In this document: one piece after another, positions 19,001 through 25,257 of the stretch
How the letters are laid out: every line of letters starts with the position of its first letter
Numbering within the stretch: position 1 is the first letter of the stretch
NCBI RefSeq assembly: GCF_020873875.1
Contig: NZ_JAHWGU010000029.1
Span: 1 to 64,000 of the forward strand
Direction: 5' to 3'
Origin: Actinoplanes sp. DH11
GTDB taxonomy: Bacteria; Actinomycetota; Actinomycetes; Mycobacteriales; Micromonosporaceae
Length of the DNA: 64,000 nt
Position numbers and translations under genes: made by a program
Notes under the pieces: model-generated
The model's input: only the letters and a program-made list of their open reading frames with translations
Told to the model about the DNA's origin: nothing
Databases searched by the model: none

Positions 19001-19943
19001 CGGTCCGCGGCAGGCCCTTGGTGGCCGGGTGCTCCCGGTCGAGGATGTCGACGACGCCCCGCTTCACCGCCGGCGGTGCCGGCGTCTCCGTGGTCGCGAT
19101 GAACAGCCGCAGGTCGGCGAGCTGGATCAGCGGTTCGCCGGCGTTCGCGGTGATGCTCAGCCGGTAGAACTTGACCTCGGCCGGGTTCGCGATGTCGAAG
19201 CGCCGGACCTGGAACCGGTCCGCGAACGTCTGCCCGGTGCGGCGGTCCAGGTCGGTCCAGGTCTGCCCGTCGGCGGAACCCTGCAGCGTCCAGTCCTTCG
19301 GGTCGCGTCCGGGGAAGTCGTTCGCGGACGTCAACGCGTACCCGGTGATCCGCGCGGGTGCCGCGAGCTCGTAGCCGGCCCACGCGGTGGACGTGCGCAC
19401 CAGCCACTTGGTGGCGCTGTCGCCGTCGGCGAGCTTGGCCCGCGTCTCGTTCGGCGGGTTCTCGCCGCTCGCGGTGACCGTCGCGACCGGGTGCGCCGCC
19501 GGGATCGCGCCGGCCGGGCGGGTGCCGATCAGGCCGGTGAACCACGTCGAGTCCAGCTGGGCGCGCCCCGCGTCGCCGATGCCGAGGAACCCGCCGCCGG
19601 CGTTGACGTGCGCTTTCAGCGCCGCTTCCTGGGTCGCGGTCAGGGTGACGCCGTCGGCGGAGAGGAAGACCACGGCACGGTACGCGGCCAGGCTGCTCGC
19701 GGTGAAGACGGCCGGGTCGGTGCTGGTGGTGGTCGTCAGGCCCTGCGCGGCGGCGAGATCTTCGATCGTGGCTGCGGCGCGCGTGACCGGGTCCTGCTGG
19801 GCGGCGGCCGCACCGGAGAAGACCAGGACGCCGGGGTCGGCCGCCGCCGCGGCGGGGGCGGTGGCGGTGGCCTCGCGGGGCGGTGCCGCGCCGAGGGTCA
19901 GAAGCGCGGCCAGTACGGCTGCCGTGATGCGCCGGGGTCTCAT
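16065..19943 (-). CDS. Multidomain secreted protein: ThuA/discoidin - sugar dehydrogenase - PKD - keto-disaccharide hydrolase
   Basis: 1292 residues with a signal peptide. A ThuA-like Rossmann domain (about 37-145) is interrupted by a discoidin-like F5/8C domain (about 150-290) and resumes at 293-395 (PFHPVSWCRDYDGGRSFYTG). A glucose/sorbosone-dehydrogenase-like six-blade propeller occupies about 400-910 (EEGLLGIVPDPKFADNGWLY, HSCCHAGGGMAFD). A PKD domain (917-992), a module shared with the cupredoxin (998-1068) and a DUF1080/3-keto-disaccharide hydrolase domain (1076-1292) follow. It probably oxidises and cleaves extracellular sugars; PQQ use is assumed for the family. The start overlaps the laccase stop by 4 bp (ATGA). 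Confidence 0.87.
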   Translation of the reverse strand: MRPRRITAAVLAALLTLGAAPPREATATAPAAAAADPGVLVFSGAAAAQQDPVTRAAATIEDLAAAQGLTTTTSTDPAVFTASSLAAYRAVVFLSADGVTLTATQEAALKAHVNAGGGFLGIGDAGRAQLDSTWFTGLIGTRPAGAIPAAHPVATVTASGENPPNETRAKLADGDSATKWLVRTSTAWAGYELAAPARITGYALTSANDFPGRDPKDWTLQGSADGQTWTDLDRRTGQTFADRFQVRRFDIANPAEVKFYRLSITANAGEPLIQLADLRLFIATTETPAPPAVKRGVVDILDREHPATKGLPRTVAREDRWYGWDPNPIGTVHTLAQVEGQTSPFHPVSWCRDYDGGRSFYTGMGHTEAAYGEDAFRKHLAGALGWTSGIVRGDCKATIAANYRVERLTAANKTGELDQIGEPHGLTIAPDGTVFYVGKAACPSGPVVSWDNPDVGLGCGTIHAWDPGSKQVKLLTTLPVMGNRGSGDELVKNEEGLLGIVPDPKFADNGWLYVYWMPHASIDRTKRIGQRTVSRFTYDHAARTIDQGTRKDLLQWPVQIHSCCHAGGGMAFDAKGNLYVGSGDSNSSQGSSGYSGNNWTAEYAGLSFQDARRTSGNTNDLNGKIIRIHPEPDGTYTVPPGNLFPPGTAKTRPEIYVMGVRNISRLQIDPETQWLTAGWVGPDASAPNPELGPAKYETATIITEAGNHGWPYCMGNRQPYRDRSNTDASVLTGWYDCDNPKNESPRNTGLVDLPPIKDNMIWYAPDGGGPVFPKRPGSDIPTYNAADATYTQPYLRGGGQAVMSGPTYHRELADPASTVAWPSYWNDKWFLGDQSNAANRVAVTVGEPGKPPVFAESLRTIIPAGGGATQLQSWMDAKFGPDGALYLLDYAGGFFSLHPNQKLIRITYQGGAATPVPAASAVAVQDKPLTVAFNGSRSGGVKWQWNFGDGATSTEADPRHTYAKVGEYQATLTVTYADGTTAVVRATVTAGCVVADPAGTVRLDASDTGVANRVVGQGCTVDDLIDDESTWSTHDAFVRHVDLVAGRLQKDGVLNGREAGALTRVAAASPIGRPGHTGYVSLFNGTPESLRDWVQAPSGQFTLQPDGSLRPSGGLGMLYHTKPVKDFSLTLQFRDVAPGTTRGNSGVFTRFPDPRIPLDQRPEGCSTTGSARSSQAWVAIYCGHEIQIYDGETGEPQKTGSVYNFDPNPLSAAGVTGKNVWNTYEIKVVGQRYTIIRNGTVINEFDNTPGKQSSRAGDPPTDLRQFTEGLIGLQNHGDADLVEFRDIRVRAL

Positions 19944-20992
19944 GAGCCGGTCCCTTCGTGTGCGTGCGGTTGTGCCGCGGTCGCGCCCGGCCCGGCGGTG
20001 TCGCCGGTGGCGGGGTGCTGGTGGCCGTGGAACCGGTCGATCGCCTCCTGGGCGCCGGCCGGCATGCTTCCGTCGGCGTTGCGGACCAGGAAGATCCCGG
20101 CCATCCCGGTGTCCGAGTGCATCTGGACGTGGCAGTGGTACATCCACGCGCCCGGCCCGACGGCCTCGCCGGCGAGCACCTGGAAGCCGAACGAGCTGCC
20201 CGGGTTGAGGTCCTTGTTGTCGATGACCTGGCTGGGGTCGGACGGCCCTTCGAGCATTCCGGTGCGGTTGTCGGCCCACCGGTGCGCGTGCAGGTGAAAG
20301 GTGTGGAACAGGTTGCCGTGACCGATCGCGATCCATTCCACGCGCTGTCCGAGATTCGCCTCGAACATCGGGGTGTTGGGCGCGCTCCTGTTGTTGACGA
20401 GCATGTCGTTGAACACGACGGTGAACTGTTTGTCCGGCAGCAGGTCGCCGCGCCGCCGGACGATCAGTGCCCCGTACAGTCCTTTCGCGAGCCCGCCGGT
20501 GCCGTGCTCGGTCCCGAGGGCGTGGTCGTGGTAGTGCCAGTAACCGGCACTGCCCGGCATGAACCGGCGCCCCGCGGCCGCCGTCATCTCGTGCGAACGC
20601 CAGACGTACGTCCGGGTCTGGCCGGGTTCGTTGAAGCTGTCGTTGAACGGCGAGCCGTCCGAGTCGGTGCTGTAGTCGACGCCGTGCGGGTGGATCGACA
20701 GCCGCTGGGTGGTCGTGTTGACCAGCGTGATCTCGAGCGTGTCCCCCTCGTACATCTCGAGCACCGGCCCCGGCACTGTCGCGCCGCCGCGGGTCAGCCC
20801 GTAACCGATCAGCCCGCCCGGCAGCGCCTCGGCATAGATGGTGAGCTTCTTGGTGACGCCCGCCGCTGCCCGCGCCGGTTCACCCCTGCTGAGGGCGACC
20901 GCGCCCCCGGTCAGCCCGAGCACTCCGGTCGCGGCGAGCAGCGACCTCCTGCGGACCTGCTGCCGGTCCCCGTTGACAACGTTGTCGTCCAT
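19940..20992 (-). CDS. Small (two-domain) laccase, multicopper oxidase
   Basis: 350 residues. A Tat signal (RRRSLLAATGVLGLTGG, residues 14-30) directs export of the folded enzyme. The copper motifs are HPHG (101-104), HYHDH (153-157), HTFHLHAH (230-237) and HCHVQMHSDTGM (286-297). The length and two-domain spacing match actinobacterial small laccases, which act as trimers and oxidise phenols with O2. The His-rich tail (HGHQHP, HAHEG) is unusual. ATG 20992 has GGAGGA 5 nt upstream; the frame further upstream is not coding-like. First gene of the four-gene operon. Confidence 0.92.
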   Translation of the reverse strand: MDDNVVNGDRQQVRRRSLLAATGVLGLTGGAVALSRGEPARAAAGVTKKLTIYAEALPGGLIGYGLTRGGATVPGPVLEMYEGDTLEITLVNTTTQRLSIHPHGVDYSTDSDGSPFNDSFNEPGQTRTYVWRSHEMTAAAGRRFMPGSAGYWHYHDHALGTEHGTGGLAKGLYGALIVRRRGDLLPDKQFTVVFNDMLVNNRSAPNTPMFEANLGQRVEWIAIGHGNLFHTFHLHAHRWADNRTGMLEGPSDPSQVIDNKDLNPGSSFGFQVLAGEAVGPGAWMYHCHVQMHSDTGMAGIFLVRNADGSMPAGAQEAIDRFHGHQHPATGDTAGPGATAAQPHAHEGTGS

Positions 20993-21402
20993 GCGCGTCC
21001 TCCGGCGCTCCCGGCCACGCCGGGACGCCTGGTGTCGTGAGACTTCGGTGCCTGCGATGGATGCATGCCGTGAACGCATGCGCGTTTCGGCAGGCGCCGG
21101 TTCTCGTCCACGGCCCTGCCACGCCGGGCCGACTGTTACCGGCAGGCGTTGTGCGTGTCACCAACTTTTGTCGGAAAAATCAAAACTTCGGTCCGATGTG
21201 ACGAATCTATGACTCTCATCAATGGAAGTAAAGGCTTCTTAAAGGAAAGCCATCGTGGGAGCGCGCCCATTTTCAGCCGATACACATTGACGCAGACCAC
21301 CACGTAAAAGCGGGCTTCCAGCACGATGAACGGCCCCGTTCCGCACTGGCTAAGATCCTCCGGGCCGCCGACGGCGGCGGCCGCAGCGGAAGGAGCGCAT
21401 CG
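20993..21402. other. Divergent intergenic region, AT-rich centre
   Basis: 410 bp without a gene between the laccase operon (minus) and the AbfB-domain gene (plus). The stretch 21160-21320 is distinctly less GC-rich than its surroundings and holds the likely promoters of both transcripts. Confidence 0.5.
21204..21232 (-). promoter_or_regulatory. Candidate promoter of the laccase operon
   Basis: Read on the minus strand: TTTACT (21227-21232), 17 bp, TAGATT (21204-21209). The spacing is ideal and the -10 box fits TANNNT; the -35 match is partial. It would give an untranslated leader of about 200 nt. Confidence 0.35.
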
Positions 21403-22068
21403 ATGACCGACCCGGCCCGCCCCGGTGGCACCGTGTACGGGCGTGGCGGCGTCGACGTCAGCGACGGCGTACCGGCCCGGCTCCCCCGCACCCTGATCGC
21501 CGCCGTCAGTGCCGGGGTCGTCGCCGTGCTCGGCGTCGGCTACCTGGCCTGGAACACCACCGGCGGCAGCGCCGACAAACCGGCAGCGGCCGCGGCCACC
21601 GCGCCCACGTCACCGGTGGTGACCGCGCCCGCCGCCTCTGCGGTGAGCACCGCCCCGGCACCGGCGCAACTCGCCGCCGGGTCGTGGCTGCTCTCCCCCG
21701 CCGGCGAACCGGAAACCCATCTGAGCGTGCGCGACGACGTCGCCACGATGTCCCCCATCGACCCGGCGACCCTGACCGCGGTCGCCGGACTGGCCGACGA
21801 CACCTGCTTCTCGTTCCGCACCGGCGACGACCGGTACCTGCGCCACTTCGACTACCGGCTGCGCTTCGACGCCTCCGAGGACTCGGACCTCTTCCGCGCC
21901 GACGCCACCTTCTGCCCGGGACCCGGCGCCGACGCGGGAACGTTCCGGCTGCGCTCGAAGAACTACCCCGAGCACCTGGTGCACCGCCGCGACGACGACT
22001 CGCTCTACATCGACAAGCCGAGCGGCGACGACGCCGAGTCCACCTTCGCGGTCCAGCCCGGCACCTGA
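21403..22068 (+). CDS. Membrane-anchored AbfB-domain protein
   Basis: 221 residues. A cytoplasmic N-terminus, one membrane span (about 28-50, TLIAAVSAGVVAVLGVGYLA) and an Ala/Pro/Thr-rich linker lead to a C-terminal arabinose-binding AbfB-type beta-trefoil (about 90-221). This domain shows the repeated signature DDRYLRHFDYRLRFD ... LFRADATFCPGPG ... RSKNYPEHLVHRR. In fungal and actinobacterial arabinofuranosidases this domain binds arabinose side chains. Here no catalytic domain accompanies it, so it may be a cell-surface carbohydrate sensor or anchor. GGAGC precedes the ATG at normal spacing. Confidence 0.82.
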   Translation: MTDPARPGGTVYGRGGVDVSDGVPARLPRTLIAAVSAGVVAVLGVGYLAWNTTGGSADKPAAAAATAPTSPVVTAPAASAVSTAPAPAQLAAGSWLLSPAGEPETHLSVRDDVATMSPIDPATLTAVAGLADDTCFSFRTGDDRYLRHFDYRLRFDASEDSDLFRADATFCPGPGADAGTFRLRSKNYPEHLVHRRDDDSLYIDKPSGDDAESTFAVQPGT

Positions 22069-22094
22069 ACCGGCCGGCGCCGGGTCCACACCGT

Positions 22095-22171
22095 TGTTGA
22101 TCTGCTGGCGGTCCGAAATCGCGGTTTCACCCCCATGATCACAGCGATTTCGTAGCGCCAGCAGATCAACA
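22095..22171 (+). repeat. 77-bp dispersed palindromic element, copy 2
   Basis: Same arms as copy 1 (TGTTGATCTGC ... GCAGATCAACA); here the outer pairing extends two bases further on each side (22093-22173). It lies 27 bp after the stop of the AbfB-domain gene, where a terminator would be expected. Confidence 0.85.
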
Positions 22172-22195
22172 ACGCCGCGTCCTTTGTCCTGCGGA

Positions 22196-22225
22196 TTGTC
22201 TGCCCCGGAGACGATCGAGTACGTT
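22196..22225 (+). promoter_or_regulatory. Candidate promoter of the GNAT gene
   Basis: TTGTCT (22196-22201), 18 bp, TACGTT (22220-22225). Transcription would begin about 20 nt before the strong ribosome site AAGGAGG (22247-22253) of the leader peptide. Confidence 0.4.
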
Positions 22226-22263
22226 GTGGGCACGCCGACGAGCTGGAAGGAGGTCAGAACACC

Positions 22264-22314
22264 ATGTCCGATGTTCTGCGCCCTTCCCGCACACCGGCGT
22301 CTTCGCGGGTCTGA
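22264..22314 (+). CDS. Possible 16-residue leader peptide upstream of the GNAT gene
   Basis: ATG 22264 is preceded by AAGGAGG at good spacing and encodes MSDVLRPSRTPASSRV, then TGA. The GNAT gene starts 31 bp later with a weaker ribosome site. A strong ribosome site on so short a frame suggests translation of the leader controls the following gene, but it could be chance. No attenuator hairpin was established. Confidence 0.35.
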   Translation: MSDVLRPSRTPASSRV

Positions 22315-22344
22315 CCGGGCGCTTCGCTGCCGAAGGATCACGCC

Positions 22345-23268
22345 ATGACCGATCTGGTCGTCCGCCCGCTCGTCGCGGGTGAGGAAAGCCTGTTCACCTC
22401 GATGCCCGACCCGCTGCCCGACGTGCCGAAGAACAGTTACGCCGACGGCCTCGCCGGTGGTGGCTACCGGCCGGAGCACACCTGGGTCGCCCTGCGTGGC
22501 GGCCGGGTCGTCGCCCGGGCCGCCTGGGTGCTGCCGCCGGGTGCGGCCGGCCGGCCCTGGCTGGAGTGGTTCGACCTGAGCGACGAGCCCGACGTGGGCG
22601 CCGAGCTGCTGCGGGCCGCGCACACCGCGTTCGGCGGTCCGACGCTCTACCACGCCGCGATGCCACCGGACTGGCGGCAGAACCCGGCGGCCCGGCCACC
22701 GATGGCGGCGGCGCGGCTGGCCGGGCTGGTCGAGCAGGGTGAGCGGTTGCGGTTCCGCTGGACCGGTACGCCGAAGGTGAGCAGCGCGGTGCACCGGCAC
22801 GGAGATCCGGCCGGCACGGATGTCCCGATGCCACCGGGGCGGTATGCCGTCCGCCCCGCCACCGACCGCACGGAGATCACCTCGCTTGTCGCCCGGAACG
22901 CCGCACCGCAGATCCTGACCGGGTCGGAGACGGCCCGGGCGGTGGCCGGCGTGGACCTGGCCACCGACCCGCTGTCGTGGGTTCCCGGCCCACCGCAGAC
23001 CTGGCGGATCGCCCTGCGCGACGGGGAACCGGTCGGGCTCGCGGCGGCCGCGGGCGACGTCTGCTACCCGATGGTCGCCTACCTCGGCCTGACCGACCCG
23101 GACGCGCTGGACGCACTGCTCGCCGACGTCGTCGCGGTGCTGCACGCCGGTGGCGCCGCCGAGGTGGTGGCCGACGTGGACGCGTACCGCATCGGGGTGG
23201 TGGCCGCGCTGGAACGGGCCGGTTTCCGGCCGGTGCGCTCCCGGATCACGTTCGTCCCGGCCGGCTGA
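22345..23268 (+). CDS. GNAT-family N-acetyltransferase
   Basis: 307 residues, long for a single GNAT domain. The N-terminal half has a GNAT-like opening (LVVRPLVAGEESLF) and strand pattern (HTWVALRGGRVVARAAWVL). The C-terminal half repeats the pattern (TWRIALRDGEPVGLAAAA, AALERAGFRPVRSRITF), with the final GF-x-P beta-bulge. The second domain probably holds the acetyl-CoA site. The substrate is unknown. It follows a short leader frame on the same transcript. Confidence 0.8.
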   Translation: MTDLVVRPLVAGEESLFTSMPDPLPDVPKNSYADGLAGGGYRPEHTWVALRGGRVVARAAWVLPPGAAGRPWLEWFDLSDEPDVGAELLRAAHTAFGGPTLYHAAMPPDWRQNPAARPPMAAARLAGLVEQGERLRFRWTGTPKVSSAVHRHGDPAGTDVPMPPGRYAVRPATDRTEITSLVARNAAPQILTGSETARAVAGVDLATDPLSWVPGPPQTWRIALRDGEPVGLAAAAGDVCYPMVAYLGLTDPDALDALLADVVAVLHAGGAAEVVADVDAYRIGVVAALERAGFRPVRSRITFVPAG

Positions 23269-23324
23269 CCGCACGCCGGCCGGTGGCCGCACCGGTTCTC
23301 CAGACCCGGTGCGGCCGCCGGCGC

Positions 23325-23411
23325 GGCCCGCTTACCTCACCGAAGCCCGGCGCGTCCCGCTCACCTCACCAAAACCCCGTGCGGCCCGCTCACCTCACCG
23401 AAGCCCGGCGC
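23325..23411. repeat. 29-nt tandem repeat, three units
   Basis: Units 23325-23353, 23354-23382 and 23383-23411 share the core CCCGCTCACCTCACC. Units 1 and 3 differ at a single base; unit 2 has several changes. It fills most of the gap between the convergent GNAT and glycosyltransferase genes. Confidence 0.8.
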
Positions 23412-23416
23412 GGCCG

Positions 23417-24136
23417 TCAGCGCGCCGCGGTCCCGCTGCCGATGCCCGGCGCCGTCACGGCGTGGCGTACCAGGGAGCCGAGCACCCGCGTGGAGTCGGC
23501 CAGCCCTCGGAAGTTGGAGCCGCTGTTGCCGTCGAGGTACGTCGTCTCGATCGGCACCTCGTCGAAACCGCAGCCATTGCCCACGGCCGCCAGCAGAACG
23601 TTCATCTCGTAGTCGAACCGCTCCCCCGGCACCGCGGCGAACCGCTCCAGCAGCGCCGCGGGATAGCACCGCAATCCGGTCTGGGTGTCCGAAACCGATC
23701 GGCCGGTGACCGCCTGGAACAGCCACTGGACGACGAAGTTGCCGAGCCTGCTGCGCGGCGGCATGCGATCGAACCGGCGTACGCCCAGCACCATCCGCCC
23801 CTGCCCGGCGCGCCCGTCCAGCGCGCGGATGTCGGTGATCCCGTGCTGGCCGTCACCGTCCACGGTGAGCACATCGCGGCCGGGGTGCGTCGCGAGCACG
23901 TACCGGAAACCGGTCTTGAGCGCGGCGCCCTTGCCCCGGTTGACCGGGTGCCTCAGCACCGTGCAGCCGCGTTCACGGACTTTCGCCAGCAGCGCGTCGG
24001 CGGCCGGACCACTCCCGTCGTCGACCACCACCACGCTCGCCGCATCATCGACCACCCGCATCAGGTCGTCGAGCAACACCACGAACTGATCTCCGGGCCG
24101 GTGTACGGGTAGCAGCACGACACTCTTCAACGTCAT
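23417..24136 (-). CDS. Family 2 glycosyltransferase
   Basis: 239 residues, cytosolic GT-A fold. The nucleotide-sugar region SVVLLPVHRPG and VVVVDDGSGP, the NRGKGAALKTGF motif and the metal-binding DGDGQHG match dolichyl-phosphate-mannose-synthase-like GT2 enzymes. SDTQTGLRCYP is the acceptor-side signature of the same branch. It lacks the C-terminal membrane spans of some relatives. A GGGAG box touches ATG 24136; TTG 24130 would have better spacing. The sugar and acceptor are unknown; polyprenyl-phosphate glycosylation is a reasonable guess. Confidence 0.85.
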   Translation of the reverse strand: MTLKSVVLLPVHRPGDQFVVLLDDLMRVVDDAASVVVVDDGSGPAADALLAKVRERGCTVLRHPVNRGKGAALKTGFRYVLATHPGRDVLTVDGDGQHGITDIRALDGRAGQGRMVLGVRRFDRMPPRSRLGNFVVQWLFQAVTGRSVSDTQTGLRCYPAALLERFAAVPGERFDYEMNVLLAAVGNGCGFDEVPIETTYLDGNSGSNFRGLADSTRVLGSLVRHAVTAPGIGSGTAAR

Positions 24137-24166
24137 CTCCCTGAGCCTGCGACGATGCGAGGGCTG

Positions 24167-24796
24167 TTACCCCACCGGGCGTCGCCCGTACCCCGTCCGC
24201 CCCGCATCACGCAGAAGAGTGACAAGTCGTCGTTCCCGGCGCAGCAGCACCTCGGGCCGCCGGGTGCCGAGGAAACCGAGCCGGGCGGCGAGCAGCACCA
24301 GCCGTTCGTCGTGCGGCTCACCGCCGCGGGCCGGGATGTCCAGCAGCGCCGGGCCGCGCAGCCCGAGGACCTTCCCGGCGAGGAACCGCACCCGGGGCAG
24401 GTGCCAGCCGTGCGTGACCAGGCCCAGCGGGTGCCGGGCGTCGAACTCGTACCCGGCCAGCAGCCCGTCCTGCACGGTGTGCAGCAGGTTCTCCAGGGTG
24501 CTGCGCGAGCGCGTCTCGGCGTGCAGATCGGCGCGGGCGTCGAACCCGTCGGCCACCGCGGCCCGGAGCATCAGGTCACCCTCGCGCTCGCCGTCCGGTG
24601 GCCGCTCGGCCCCGTCGGCGGCCTCGGCCCACCCGCCGGTGAAGATCACCCGTGGGCGGTCCGGGCCGGTGGCGTGCTCGACGACGTACCGCTGCGCGGC
24701 CCGCACCCGCTCCAGGCTCTCCCCGGTGAGGTCCCAGCCGTGCCGGGCCCGGTGGACGCCGCGGCCGAACACCAGCAGGACCGCTGCTGACGCCAT
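24167..24796 (-). CDS. YdcF/ElyC-family (DUF218) protein
   Basis: 209 residues. Signature pieces of the DUF218 fold are LLVFGRGVHR at the N-terminus, VIFTGGWAEA, ETRSRSTLENLLHT and LVTHGWHLPRVRFLA. The family contains cell-envelope-related proteins of unclear biochemistry (SanA, ElyC, YdcF). Many have an N-terminal membrane span; this one lacks it and is probably cytosolic. ATG 24796 preceded by AAGGGTG is chosen over the adjacent GTG 24799. It ends 30 bp before the glycosyltransferase gene on the same strand, so co-transcription is likely. Confidence 0.78.
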   Translation of the reverse strand: MASAAVLLVFGRGVHRARHGWDLTGESLERVRAAQRYVVEHATGPDRPRVIFTGGWAEAADGAERPPDGEREGDLMLRAAVADGFDARADLHAETRSRSTLENLLHTVQDGLLAGYEFDARHPLGLVTHGWHLPRVRFLAGKVLGLRGPALLDIPARGGEPHDERLVLLAARLGFLGTRRPEVLLRRERRLVTLLRDAGRTGYGRRPVG

Positions 24797-24853
24797 CACA
24801 CCACCCTTGCCGGCCGTCCCGTCGCCACCGCCGGCGAGGGCAGACCCACGAGC

Positions 24854-25000
24854 CTACGCCGGGCGCCCGAACTCCATGATCAGGACCGGGTGCTGCTTCC
24901 CGCCGTGACCGGCCGCGATCGGACGGCGAGCCAGGGGCAGCACCTGCGCGAGTACGCAGACGATCGGGTGGGGCCGCCGCGGCAGCACCCACCCGATCAC
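24854..25000 (-). CDS. Possible 48-residue protein
   Basis: A short frame with about 90% G/C at third positions, opening at GTG 25000 and ending HPVLIMEFGRPA before TAG. It has no ribosome site, so it may start elsewhere or be non-coding. It lies directly after the small membrane protein gene on the same strand. Confidence 0.25.
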   Translation of the reverse strand: MIGWVLPRRPHPIVCVLAQVLPLARRPIAAGHGGKQHPVLIMEFGRPA

Positions 25001-25013
25001 CGTGTACGGCGGA

Positions 25014-25217
25014 TCAGCGCCGGCGGCGCAGAAGCGTCATGACCAGCAGAACAGCTCCTCCGATGAACAATCCGATCATCACTGACTGCACCAGTCCGCT
25101 GCTGCCCTCACCGAAGACATCCGCGGACAGCGCCGCCAGCAGCCCGCCGGCGACCACGAACGCGACGACGGAAAGGGTCACCAGCAAGGACGTGTTGGGT
25201 GTGGTTCTGGTCGTCAT
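25014..25217 (-). CDS. Small two-TM membrane protein downstream of the RHS gene
   Basis: 67 residues. TM1 is about 10-30 (LLVTLSVVAFVVAGGLLAAL), TM2 about 42-62 (VQSVMIGLFIGGAVLLVMTL), ending RRRR. AAGGTG precedes the ATG at 5 nt. It starts 40 bp after the RHS gene stops, same strand. In polymorphic toxin loci this position is usually held by an immunity gene. That would fit a membrane-active toxin tail, but there is no family match to support it. Confidence 0.65.
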   Translation of the reverse strand: MTTRTTPNTSLLVTLSVVAFVVAGGLLAALSADVFGEGSSGLVQSVMIGLFIGGAVLLVMTLLRRRR

Positions 25218-25257
25218 GAGCGCACCTTCGGTCTCGATCGGTCAATGCGGCACAGAA

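Noticed and set aside
16116..20297. A plus-strand open frame of nearly 1400 codons
   Set aside because: Antisense to the large ThuA/dehydrogenase gene. No domain is recognisable; GC-rich third positions keep the opposite strand open.
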